Shown: positions 15,890 to 23,699 of the stretch, in pieces
Numbering within the stretch: position 1 is the stretch's first letter
How the letters are laid out: the number at the start of each line of letters is the position of its first letter
Position numbers and translations under genes: made by a program
Assembly (NCBI GenBank): GCA_002371825.1
Contig: DFHF01000033.1
Coordinates: 1-31,512 of the forward strand
DNA length: 31,512 nt
Reading direction: 5' to 3'
Origin: Ruminococcus flavefaciens
GTDB lineage: Bacteria > Bacillota > Clostridia > Oscillospirales > Ruminococcaceae
The notes under the pieces: model-generated
What the model was told of the DNA's origin: nothing
Databases searched by the model: none
What the model saw: only the letters and a program-made list of their open reading frames with translations

Positions 15890-16489
15890 ATGATAAAGAT
15901 AGATCAGGCTATTATAGTTGAGGGAAAATACGATAAAATAAAGCTCTCCTCGGTAGTGGAAGCAGTGATAATAGTCACCAACGGCTTCAGGATATTCAAG
16001 GACAAGGAGAAGCTTGAACTGATACGCTACTATGCCGGAAGGACCGGGGTAATAATCCTGACTGATTCCGACAGTGCCGGACGCAGGATAAGAGGCTACA
16101 TTAAGGGCGCCATAAAAGAAGGAAGTGTAAAGAACGTATTTATCCCTGATATATTCGGCAAGGAAAAGCGTAAGGAAAAGCCTTCCGCCGAGGGAAAGCT
16201 CGGAGTTGAAGGAATAGACAAGGAAATACTTATCGAAGCCTTTGAGAAAGCTGGTATAAGTGCATCCGGCGGCTCTGTTCCTTCTGATATAACAAAGCAG
16301 ACTCTCTTTGAGCTTGGACTCAGCGGAGGCAGCAGGAGCAGTGAGAAGCGTCAGCAGCTCCAGAAAAAGCTTGGACTTCCGTCCCTGATGTCTGCCTCAG
16401 CACTTGTGGAGGTACTCCGCACAATGACAGACAGTGCAGGTCTTGCGGTTATGGTAAAGGAACTGGAGGAGGAGAGCAATGATATATAG
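15890..16489 (+). CDS. rnmV: Ribonuclease M5 family Toprim protein
   Basis: This 199-residue protein has a Toprim domain with IIVEGKYDKIKLSSVV at the N-terminus (catalytic Glu), VIILTDSDSAGRRIRGYIK (the DxD motif) and the family hallmark KEKRKEKPSAEGKLGVEGID. Ribonuclease M5 matures the 5S rRNA precursor. The C-terminal DUF4093-like part (LFELGLSGGSRSSEKRQQLQ) is as expected. It is slightly longer than Bacillus RnmV. It starts five bases after holA, and its end overlaps the next gene by 11 bases. Confidence 0.9.
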   Translation: MIKIDQAIIVEGKYDKIKLSSVVEAVIIVTNGFRIFKDKEKLELIRYYAGRTGVIILTDSDSAGRRIRGYIKGAIKEGSVKNVFIPDIFGKEKRKEKPSAEGKLGVEGIDKEILIEAFEKAGISASGGSVPSDITKQTLFELGLSGGSRSSEKRQQLQKKLGLPSLMSASALVEVLRTMTDSAGLAVMVKELEEESNDI

Positions 16490-17855
16490 CAGTCTCTTGT
16501 TCATATACGGATTTCTGCCGGTATCGCTGCTGCTCTACTATATAACCCCACGCAGACACCGTGACAAGACGCTTCTTGGCCTGAGCGCAGTATTCTGCGG
16601 ATTGTTCAGTCTATGGTATCTCGGACTGATGACTGCCTATACTATTGTGAATTTTACAGCCTGCCGCATAATAGGAAGGAACAGGGGAAGGGCATTATCA
16701 GCAGTACCATTTGCTGCAGCAATGATATTTGACCTTGCATCAATACTGATCTTCCGGACGAAGTATTTTACAGGCACACTGTCCTCCATAGGAGTTCCTG
16801 ACAAATTTTTCCCGCTGGGAATATCCTTCCTGACCCTGTCAGCTCTTGGTACGCTTATAGATGTCTACAAGGGAAAGGTCAGAGAGGAAAAAAACATACT
16901 GAGATTTGCTCTGTACATAATGTTCTTCCCTAAGCTTATCATGGGGCCGGTGCTCAGATACGGAGGATTTGTACGAGCCCTTGAAAACCGCCGTGACGGA
17001 CTCAATGAAATGGGCATAGGCTTTACGATTTTTGTAAAGGGTCTTGCGAAAAAAGTAATAGTTGCAGACAATCTGTATATGCTTTATAAGGCGGTAAACA
17101 GCGTAAATACCAATGATCTTTCAGCCCTGTCGGCATGGCTTGGCATAACGGCATATATGCTCAGTCTGTATTTTGTACTCTCAGGCTTTTCGGACATGGG
17201 TACAGGTATAAGCTACTGTTTTGGCCTGAGGCTGCCCCAGTGCTTCAACTACCCCATGTTCAGTACGAAGATAAGGTATTTTGCTTCAAGGTGGCATATG
17301 CAGGTAATACACTGGTTCAGAAGGTATGTAACAAAGCCTCTGTCATCTTTTAGCCGCAGCAGATATTACCGCCGTTTGATATTCATCATATCCTGGGGAA
17401 CACTTGGATTCTGGTACACATTCAGACTGACAGGTGCAGTCTGGGGACTTCTCATAGGAGCGGCAATGACAGCGGAGAACAAGCTCTCAAAAGTAAGACT
17501 GCTTGGGATCACAGGCACAATATACACCTTTATTATCATAGCATTCGGAACAGTATTTCTTGCAGGAGAGGAGCTTTCCGGCTCTTTGAAGTATCTTCTG
17601 GCCATGCTTGGAGGAAACCGCATTTTTGCTGACAGTCTCTCATTCTATCTGCTCAGGTCATACAGTGTCATACTTCTGATAGGAATGTATGCTTCCACAG
17701 ACCTGTTCAGGAATATGCTCATGCGTTCAGGCAGAACACGCCTGAGGAGGGTATTTTCACTTGTATCACCGGCAATAGTGCTGACATTCACAGTTTTATG
17801 CACTATACTTCTGTCATACAGCGGAAGCTCCGGAATGATACTGCTCAAGCTCTGA
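16479..17855 (+). CDS. MBOAT-family O-acyltransferase (AlgI-like), catalytic His replaced
   Basis: This 458-residue polytopic membrane protein is related to AlgI/DltB, which pass acyl groups across the membrane for polysaccharide or teichoic acid acylation. Family features are FPLGISFLTLSALGTLIDVY, FPKLIMGPVLRY, GFSDMGTGISYCFGL and ASRWHMQVIHWFRRYVTKPL. The invariant active-site motif, normally GLWHG, reads GFWYT at about residues 310-314, so the expected catalytic His is Tyr313. The start overlaps the end of rnmV, with a GAGGAGGAG ribosome site. The next gene encodes a DHHW-type partner 12 bases downstream. Family assignment is strong; activity is questionable. Confidence 0.88.
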   Translation: MIYSSLLFIYGFLPVSLLLYYITPRRHRDKTLLGLSAVFCGLFSLWYLGLMTAYTIVNFTACRIIGRNRGRALSAVPFAAAMIFDLASILIFRTKYFTGTLSSIGVPDKFFPLGISFLTLSALGTLIDVYKGKVREEKNILRFALYIMFFPKLIMGPVLRYGGFVRALENRRDGLNEMGIGFTIFVKGLAKKVIVADNLYMLYKAVNSVNTNDLSALSAWLGITAYMLSLYFVLSGFSDMGTGISYCFGLRLPQCFNYPMFSTKIRYFASRWHMQVIHWFRRYVTKPLSSFSRSRYYRRLIFIISWGTLGFWYTFRLTGAVWGLLIGAAMTAENKLSKVRLLGITGTIYTFIIIAFGTVFLAGEELSGSLKYLLAMLGGNRIFADSLSFYLLRSYSVILLIGMYASTDLFRNMLMRSGRTRLRRVFSLVSPAIVLTFTVLCTILLSYSGSSGMILLKL

Positions 17856-17867
17856 GGAGGTGCGGAA

Positions 17868-18995
17868 ATGAAAGACAAGATGAATAAGGTCACAGCAGTG
17901 ATAATGCTTGGATTCATATTCGTATTTTCCGGGTTTATGCTGTTCGGAGAGAAGAAGAAGGCGTCTGAAAGTGAGAACAGGAAGCTTGCGGAGCTGCCGG
18001 AGATAAGTATATCATCGCTGAATGACGGAAGTTTTTCCCAAAAGCTGGGAGAATACGTTACAGATCACTTCCCGGCCCGTGAGAGGCTGACAGCTCTTGA
18101 TGCAAGGATAGAGGCTCAGCTCAGTGAGAGTATAGTGAACGGAGTATACGTCGGAAATGATATGCTTCTTGACATAGGTACATCTGAGAAGGGAGATATG
18201 GAAAAAAGTGCAGAGGAGATAAACAAATGCAGTGCTGCATATAAGGGAGCTGCCTACTTTGTTTGTGTGCCGACATCTGCCGGAGTTTATGGAGATACTC
18301 TGCCGCCATATATAGAAAAGAATTCAGAAAGCAGGCAGATAGCCTCGCTGTACAGTACTCTCGGAACGGATATAAGAAAGATAGATGCATATAATATACT
18401 TAAAATGCTGAATGACAGTTATATTTTCTACCGAAGTGACAGCAAGTGGACCAGCTATGGAGCTTATTGTGTATACAGAACAGTAATCCAGAAGCTTGGA
18501 TTCAGTCCGACAGCCTATGATAAATACACTATAGATCATGTAGAAGATGATTTCAGAGGAAATCTTTATCACCGCTCCAGATATTCCGGAGTTAAGGCAG
18601 ATATAATGGACATATACCGCTGTGCAGACGGAGCAGGAGTACTCAGCTGTACAGGCCGTGACGAGAGGGGAAATGTCTTCTCCAGGAGCCTGTATGACAG
18701 ATCTAAGCTGGACTCCTCATACAAATATGATATGTATCTTGGTGAACCGCTTCCGTTGGTCAAGATAAGGACTAAGGTAAACAATGACAGAAAGCTTCTT
18801 GTGGTCACAGACCGGTTCGGGGCTTGCTTTATTCCGTTCCTGACACAGCATTACAGTGAGATAGCTGTTGTGATGCCCTCGGAGATGAGCGGTTCAGTCA
18901 GAAAAATGATCGAACCTGATAAATATGAGCAGACACTATTTCTGTTTGGCATAGACAGTATGACCGACAGCAGTATTTTTGAACGTCTTAACTGA
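17868..18995 (+). CDS. DHHW/AlgX-like periplasmic O-acetyltransferase partner
   Basis: This 375-residue protein has one N-terminal membrane anchor (residues 7-27) and an extracellular SGNH-like part of the DHHW/AlgJ-AlgX family that usually works with an MBOAT protein. Typical elements are LAELPEISISSLNDGSFSQK, DHFPARERL, YFVCVPTSAGVYGDTLPPYI and YRSDSKWTSYGAY. In the last, the DHHW box that names the family reads DSKW (residues 191-194), replacing the catalytic His by Lys. The start is supported by GGAGG 7 bases upstream. It directly follows the MBOAT gene and precedes the SDR gene by 13 bases. Confidence 0.82.
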   Translation: MKDKMNKVTAVIMLGFIFVFSGFMLFGEKKKASESENRKLAELPEISISSLNDGSFSQKLGEYVTDHFPARERLTALDARIEAQLSESIVNGVYVGNDMLLDIGTSEKGDMEKSAEEINKCSAAYKGAAYFVCVPTSAGVYGDTLPPYIEKNSESRQIASLYSTLGTDIRKIDAYNILKMLNDSYIFYRSDSKWTSYGAYCVYRTVIQKLGFSPTAYDKYTIDHVEDDFRGNLYHRSRYSGVKADIMDIYRCADGAGVLSCTGRDERGNVFSRSLYDRSKLDSSYKYDMYLGEPLPLVKIRTKVNNDRKLLVVTDRFGACFIPFLTQHYSEIAVVMPSEMSGSVRKMIEPDKYEQTLFLFGIDSMTDSSIFERLN

Positions 18996-19008
18996 AAGGA
19001 GAATGAGA

Positions 19009-19788
19009 ATGAAAGCACTTATAACAGGAGCCACCTCAGGCATAGGAAAGAAGATAGCCGAAAAGCTGAATGAAAGAGGCTGGGAGCTTATCCTTACAGG
19101 CCGCAACGAGGAAGTGCTGAAGCAAATGCAGAAAGAGCTTGGTAAAACGGAGATAATTGCCGCAGATCTTTCACAGCGCAGTGAAGTGATGAGGGTATAC
19201 GGATATTGTCGGGAAAAGAATATAGATATGCTTGTAAACAATGCAGGATACGGACTTTTCGGCAGGTTTGAGGATATTGATCTTGAAGACGAGCTCAATA
19301 TGATAAATGTGAACGTAGTGGCACTTCACATACTGACGAAGCTTTTCCTGAGGGATTTCAAGAAGCGTGACAGCGGAATAATACTGAATGTAGCATCAGC
19401 GGCCGGATTCATGGCAGGACCGCTTCTGAGTTCATATTATGCCTCAAAGAATTATGTATTGAAGCTGTCGCTTGCAATATATGAGGAGCTCAGGCGAGAC
19501 AGATCAGGAGTCAGCATAACCGTATTATGTCCCGGACCTGTAGATACGAATTTCAACAACCGTGCAGGAGTCACTTTTAGTGCAAAGCCGATAACAGCAG
19601 ATGAGGCGGCGGAATACGCACTGAAGAGAGCATTTGCAAGAAAATTCTTTGCAGTTCCCGGACTTGCCATCAAGGCCGCAGTTATCGGACAGAGATTCGT
19701 ACCCAGCAAGCTTCTTGCGGCGATAACATACAATGTTCAGAAGGCAAAGAAAAAAGCCGGAAGCGATGAAAGGGCACTTGACCGATGA
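19009..19788 (+). CDS. Short-chain dehydrogenase/reductase
   Basis: This 259-residue NAD(P)-dependent oxidoreductase has the Rossmann motif ITGATSGIGKKIAEKL, the NNAG motif (LVNNAGYGLFG), the catalytic Ser in LNVASAAGFMAGPLLSS and the YASKNYVLKLS box (YxxxK). The sequence after PGPVDTNFNN is typical of the subgroup acting on lipids or ketones; the substrate is unknown. I chose the ATG at 19009 because AAAGGAG sits 8 bases upstream and MKALITGATSG is the usual SDR beginning; earlier in-frame starts fall inside the previous gene. The downstream gene overlaps its stop by 4 bases. Confidence 0.93.
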   Translation: MKALITGATSGIGKKIAEKLNERGWELILTGRNEEVLKQMQKELGKTEIIAADLSQRSEVMRVYGYCREKNIDMLVNNAGYGLFGRFEDIDLEDELNMINVNVVALHILTKLFLRDFKKRDSGIILNVASAAGFMAGPLLSSYYASKNYVLKLSLAIYEELRRDRSGVSITVLCPGPVDTNFNNRAGVTFSAKPITADEAAEYALKRAFARKFFAVPGLAIKAAVIGQRFVPSKLLAAITYNVQKAKKKAGSDERALDR

Positions 19789-20324
19789 GGGATATAAGTT
19801 ATCGTGTGGCACTGGGCGGGATAGTTTCCGCCCTCTGTCTGGTGACAATGTTTCTTGCAGGGATAATACCGGCGCTGTACATACTCCTGCCCATGGTAGC
19901 GGGAGTGCTTATGATGGTAATAGCGGTAGAAGTGAGCAGGGGATGGGCGCTGCTGACCTATATCTCAGTCAGCCTGCTTGCAATGATAGTTACATTTGAT
20001 AAAGAGGCGGCACTGATATTCATAATGGTATTCGGGCATTATCCAATCATACGGGAATATATCAGAAAAGCAAGACCAAAGCTGATCTGCTGGATAATAA
20101 AGCTTATCATTTTCAACGCAAGTATAATCTGCTATTTTTATGTGACAGTATATATATTCGGACTTGATGAGATGCTGGATGAATTTGATGATTTCGGACG
20201 TTACGGAGCCTATATAATGCTTGCAATGGCGAATGTACTATTTGTGCTCTATGACCTGAATCTTGATAACATCTACCGGATATACATAAAAAGACTTGCG
20301 CCGAAATTCAGGAAAAAAAGATGA
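19785..20324 (+). CDS. Small polytopic membrane protein
   Basis: This 179-residue protein has about five hydrophobic segments (roughly residues 8-28, 30-50, 54-70, 75-85, 100-125 and 140-160) and a basic C-terminus (RLAPKFRKKR). The N-terminal VALGGIVSALCLVTMFLAG pattern resembles substrate-binding components of ECF-type vitamin transporters or YybS-like proteins, but I do not recognise a diagnostic ligand motif. It overlaps the SDR stop by 4 bases (ATGA) and ends at the operon terminator. Function unknown. Confidence 0.75.
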   Translation: MRDISYRVALGGIVSALCLVTMFLAGIIPALYILLPMVAGVLMMVIAVEVSRGWALLTYISVSLLAMIVTFDKEAALIFIMVFGHYPIIREYIRKARPKLICWIIKLIIFNASIICYFYVTVYIFGLDEMLDEFDDFGRYGAYIMLAMANVLFVLYDLNLDNIYRIYIKRLAPKFRKKR

Positions 20325-20364
20325 CCGCACTGTCTCAGTGGGAGAACAGTGCGGATATTTTTTT
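20325..20364 (+). terminator. Terminator of the comEC-SDR operon
   Basis: CCGCACTGT (20325-20333) pairs perfectly with ACAGTGCGG (20346-20354), followed by ATATTTTTTT. The stem begins right after the stop codon of the membrane protein. It separates this operon from the sigma factor operon. Confidence 0.88.
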
Positions 20365-20371
20365 GATACAG

Positions 20372-20400
20372 TGTAACCTTTTACTGACAGAGGACGTATA
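20372..20400 (+). promoter_or_regulatory. Candidate ECF-sigma-type promoter
   Basis: TGTAACCTTTT (from 20372) and CGTATA (20395-20400) are separated by 16 bases counted from the end of AACC. This is the AAC...CGT architecture seen at self-regulated promoters of extracytoplasmic function sigma factors. It lies directly ahead of the sigma gene. An overlapping TATAAT at 20399-20404 has no fitting -35 box. Confidence 0.6.
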
Positions 20401-20431
20401 TAATAACAGAAAGGCGAAAGGAGGTGTGCAG

Positions 20432-20986
20432 GTGGATGACAAAAAGCTTGTCAGTCAGCTAAAGAAGCGGAATGATAAAGCACTTTCAGTGCTTGTAGAG
20501 CGCTACAGCGCATATGTAAGTACAGTAGTGCGGAATATAGTCAGAGAAGCGATGAATGAAAGTGATGTAGAAGAGATCACAGCGGATGTATTTATCAGGA
20601 TATGGAACGATAGGGACAAGCTTCGTTCAGAAACACTGCGGTCCTATCTTGCTGTTATAGCGAGGAGCGTTTCTGTTGACCGTCTGCGAAGACTTCACTA
20701 TACGGTCCCGATAGATGAGCTTGAGCTTGATGACAGCACAGATATCGAAACTGACACTGAGAAGAAGATATTGTCTGAGCAGTTCAGAACCGTGATCGAT
20801 GAGATGGCTCCACGGGATAAAGAGCTGCTGCTGAGATATTATTTTTATTATCAGAAGCTGCCTGAGATAGCAGAAGAAATGGAAATGAAGGAGTCGGCCT
20901 GCAAGACTGCACTGCACCGTGCACGAAACAAGCTGAAAGAAAGACTGAAGGAAAGGGGAGTATTCAATGAAGAAAAATATCTATGA
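20432..20986 (+). CDS. ECF-type sigma-70 family RNA polymerase sigma factor
   Basis: This 184-residue protein has region 2 (SVLVERYSAYVSTVVRNIV, DVEEITADVFIRIWNDRD, LRSYLAVIARSVSVDRLRR) and region 4 (RDKELLLRYYFYYQKLPEIA and MKESACKTALHRARNKLKER, the -35 recognition helix-turn-helix). There are no regions 1 or 3, which fits ECF factors. I chose the GTG at 20432 because AAAGGAGG lies 7 bases before it; an ATG at 20321 lies inside the preceding operon's terminator. It overlaps the anti-sigma-like gene by 20 bases, which suggests translational coupling. Confidence 0.93.
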   Translation: MDDKKLVSQLKKRNDKALSVLVERYSAYVSTVVRNIVREAMNESDVEEITADVFIRIWNDRDKLRSETLRSYLAVIARSVSVDRLRRLHYTVPIDELELDDSTDIETDTEKKILSEQFRTVIDEMAPRDKELLLRYYFYYQKLPEIAEEMEMKESACKTALHRARNKLKERLKERGVFNEEKYL

Positions 20987-22199
20987 TCTATTCTCGGAAT
21001 ATGAGGGAGAGCTTCCGGACATAGAAGAAGCATCCTGCGATACAGACCGGATAAAGCGGCTTGTTCTGAGCGGTACAGTAAAGAAGAATATAAGCCGGCG
21101 GCATAAGCCTAAGATATTTCTGATAAGCATTGCCGCAGCAGTGACAGCTGTTACGGGAGTAACTGCCGCAGCATATACAGGCGGATTCAGCCGATTCAGG
21201 AGTATCCTTCACAAAAGCTCCTCCGACTCCGGTATAAATAAAGAGCTTCCGCTGGTAAACAATGATGACATAAGCGGAATGGAAAACAATATCAACGAGG
21301 AAAAGACGGTTTTTACAGGAAGTGATTTTGCAGATATTTCAACCGTGGGAATGTACTATGACAACAGCACTCTTATGATTTCAATTGAGATAGATGTGGA
21401 TCCGGAGACAGAATTACCGGCTGACTCTATAATTATCCCGTATATTTCCAAGTATCACGGCGGCATCCGGACAGAGCTTTATAACTACAGCGGTATAAGT
21501 TCTGCCGCACCTCTGATAAAGGGAGATGAAGACGGAGTATACTATTCCACATTCTATATTACAGAAAATGAACTTTCAGGCAGCACAATAGATCTGCAGC
21601 TGCGGGACATAATTACTGAAAGTGACCGTACTGAGATATTTGACAAGTTAATGAATGAACAGAATAAGTGGAGGGAAGAATTTGATATTGACAGCCATAC
21701 CGTTGAGGAATGGAAGGAGTACTGGAAGAGTAACGATCTTGATGAGCGTACACGGAAATTCGCAGAAGACTGTGTCAGTGAATGTGAACCGGTGCTGACT
21801 GGAACATGGTCAGCTGAGATAGAGATACCGGAGGACATCACCTCAGTGAGAATCTTTGAAAGCTCCGGATTCAGAGTAACTGCGGATACATTATCTCTGA
21901 CTCTTGATGTTGAAAAGGAGCTGCCTGTGGGAAGCACTGTGGTGCCGGTGATTACCATGAAAAACGGTACTACGATAATAGACGGCGGAACTAAGGAAAC
22001 AGAATGGATATTCAGCAGCGGCCTTGCAGCTCATGATAAGACTGAATATTATGCATACAGAGCAGGAAATGTATTCAGCTACAGTGCACCGCATCACATT
22101 GAAGACATAGAAAAAATAAACATCATAGTATTTGATTACGATAAAAACAAACTGATCGCAGATAACTATACTATATACGATAAGGAGACACAGAAATGA
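20967..22199 (+). CDS. Membrane-anchored anti-sigma-like protein
   Basis: This 410-residue protein has a short cytoplasmic N-terminus (IYDLFSEYEGELPDIEE...), one transmembrane segment at about residues 49-70 (FLISIAAAVTAVTGVTAAA) and a 340-residue extracellular part rich in acidic residues and beta-type sequence, DUF4179-like in appearance. Its position straight after an ECF sigma gene, overlapping it by 20 bases, and the single-span topology indicate an anti-sigma factor that releases sigma on an external signal. No zinc-binding HxxxCxxC motif is visible. The stop overlaps the start of the lipoprotein gene by 4 bases. Confidence 0.72.
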   Translation: MKKNIYDLFSEYEGELPDIEEASCDTDRIKRLVLSGTVKKNISRRHKPKIFLISIAAAVTAVTGVTAAAYTGGFSRFRSILHKSSSDSGINKELPLVNNDDISGMENNINEEKTVFTGSDFADISTVGMYYDNSTLMISIEIDVDPETELPADSIIIPYISKYHGGIRTELYNYSGISSAAPLIKGDEDGVYYSTFYITENELSGSTIDLQLRDIITESDRTEIFDKLMNEQNKWREEFDIDSHTVEEWKEYWKSNDLDERTRKFAEDCVSECEPVLTGTWSAEIEIPEDITSVRIFESSGFRVTADTLSLTLDVEKELPVGSTVVPVITMKNGTTIIDGGTKETEWIFSSGLAAHDKTEYYAYRAGNVFSYSAPHHIEDIEKINIIVFDYDKNKLIADNYTIYDKETQK

Positions 22200-23566
22200 A
22201 AAAGTCAGCATTGATAGTATCGATGACAATGCTGTTGAGCATGGCATCATGCAGCAGCAATTCATCAGTTACCATATCAGGAAAAACAAGCGGATTTCCT
22301 GAGGGTATAGAGCAAAGCACAGTAGAAACATCCGGAAAGACTACATTAAAGCTTGCCATAGCAGATACACCGGATTCATGGATAGGCTGGCAGAGGGTCT
22401 GGGGAGAGATAGATAAGTTCAACAGAACCAGTGAAGATTATTATATTGATGTAACGAGATACAGTTCAGATGAGGAGGACACCTTTGGTGACGGTGCGGT
22501 TCAGCAGATGCTGCTGGATTTTCTCACCGGAAACGAACCAGACCTGATAGCAGCATCACCGATGCAGCTGGATAAATTCCGGAAGAACGGCTATCTGACA
22601 GATCTGTCGCCGCTCATGGAAAGCGGAGTCGGCCTCAGACGAGATGAGCTTCTTGACAATGTAGTTGAGAGCATTGATGAGGGCGGCTCAATACAAGCGA
22701 TATACCCTGCATTCACAATATACACAGCCGCAGCGAAAACTGAGCTGGTTGGGGAGGAGGCTGAGAACTGGAAAGTTCAGCAAGCCATAGATAAGTATAA
22801 CAGTTTCCCCGGTGACTTCCTTTCATATATGATGACAAAATATGATATGCGTCATTATTTTTTTAAAGGCATAATGCTTAACTGCATCGACTTTGAAGAC
22901 CACACCTGTGATTTCAACAATGGGCTGGGACCGGTTCTTGATTTTCTTGTCGGACTTCCGCCTATGGAGAAGCGATTTGATGCACAGGAGTCGGAGATAG
23001 GTCATATACAGAACGATACAGCTCTTGTAAAGGAGCTATGGATCGCCGGCATAAGCAGTAACTATGCAAATGATATACTTATGGATTTCGGACATGATCC
23101 TTTTACATATGTAGGCTACCCTACAGACAATGGAAAGGGAACTATCACAGAAGCGGGAGCTGCATTCGGCATAATGGAGAACAGTGAGAATAAAAGCGAG
23201 GCCTGGGAAGTATTGTCACAGGTAATTTTCAGCGATAGCTTCCTTAAGGATGTGAGCAGCAGCTATTATGGAGTCCCTGTAAAAAAGAGTGTGGTTGACA
23301 GCTTGCTTGAAGCAGAGGGTGAAAGGTCTGTAAATGCAGCTGTGACGCTAAATGACGGAAGCACAGATTCACTGAGTGCAGAGCAGAAACAGCAGTTTGC
23401 TGACTTCATAACCTCCGTTGAGATAGATCCATTTGTCAATACGTTAATGGAAAATATTATCAAAGAGGAGAGTGACTATGTTTTTGAGGGAGAGCGAAGT
23501 GTAGACGAGTGTGTGGATATATTGCAGAACAGAATTGAGCTGTACCTGAGTGAAACAGAAAAATAG
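22196..23566 (+). CDS. Extracellular solute-binding-type lipoprotein
   Basis: This 456-residue protein has a lipoprotein signal (MKKSALIVSMTMLLSMASC, lipobox SMASC with Cys19) and the fold pattern of family 1 solute-binding proteins: LKLAIADTPDSWIGWQRVWG, DFLTGNEPDLIAASPMQLD, YLTDLSPLME, and later TYVGYPTDNGKGTITEAGA and the NKSEAWEVLSQVIFSD stretch. Such proteins normally feed sugar ABC transporters, but no permease or ATPase gene adjoins it. It is the third gene of the sigma/anti-sigma operon and is followed by a strong terminator. A sensory role that reports ligand to the anti-sigma protein is an inference. Confidence 0.85.
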   Translation: MKKSALIVSMTMLLSMASCSSNSSVTISGKTSGFPEGIEQSTVETSGKTTLKLAIADTPDSWIGWQRVWGEIDKFNRTSEDYYIDVTRYSSDEEDTFGDGAVQQMLLDFLTGNEPDLIAASPMQLDKFRKNGYLTDLSPLMESGVGLRRDELLDNVVESIDEGGSIQAIYPAFTIYTAAAKTELVGEEAENWKVQQAIDKYNSFPGDFLSYMMTKYDMRHYFFKGIMLNCIDFEDHTCDFNNGLGPVLDFLVGLPPMEKRFDAQESEIGHIQNDTALVKELWIAGISSNYANDILMDFGHDPFTYVGYPTDNGKGTITEAGAAFGIMENSENKSEAWEVLSQVIFSDSFLKDVSSSYYGVPVKKSVVDSLLEAEGERSVNAAVTLNDGSTDSLSAEQKQQFADFITSVEIDPFVNTLMENIIKEESDYVFEGERSVDECVDILQNRIELYLSETEK

Positions 23567-23579
23567 ACTTATGATAAAG

Positions 23580-23613
23580 CTGATACCGACTATATGCCGG
23601 TATCAGTTTTTTA
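23580..23613 (+). terminator. Terminator of the sigma/lipoprotein operon
   Basis: CTGATACCG (23580-23588) and CGGTATCAG (23598-23606) form a perfect 9-bp stem followed by TTTTTT. It lies 13 bases after the lipoprotein stop. Confidence 0.92.
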
Positions 23614-23635
23614 TGTTATATCTGCAAAAACGCTA

Positions 23636-23664
23636 TTGATAAACAGGCAAAAATATGCTAAAAT
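23636..23664 (+). promoter_or_regulatory. Promoter of the composite orphan gene
   Basis: TTGATA (23636-23641), a 17-base spacer and TAAAAT (23659-23664) form a good sigma-A promoter 36 bases before the start codon. An AAGGAG ribosome site sits at 23688-23693. Confidence 0.75.
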
Positions 23665-23699
23665 AAAAGCGATGTCACACTGATACAAGGAGAAATAAT

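Noticed and set aside
20321..20431. Longer start of the sigma factor
   Set aside because: It lies in the terminator and promoter region; the GTG at 20432 follows AAAGGAGG and gives a standard-size sigma factor.
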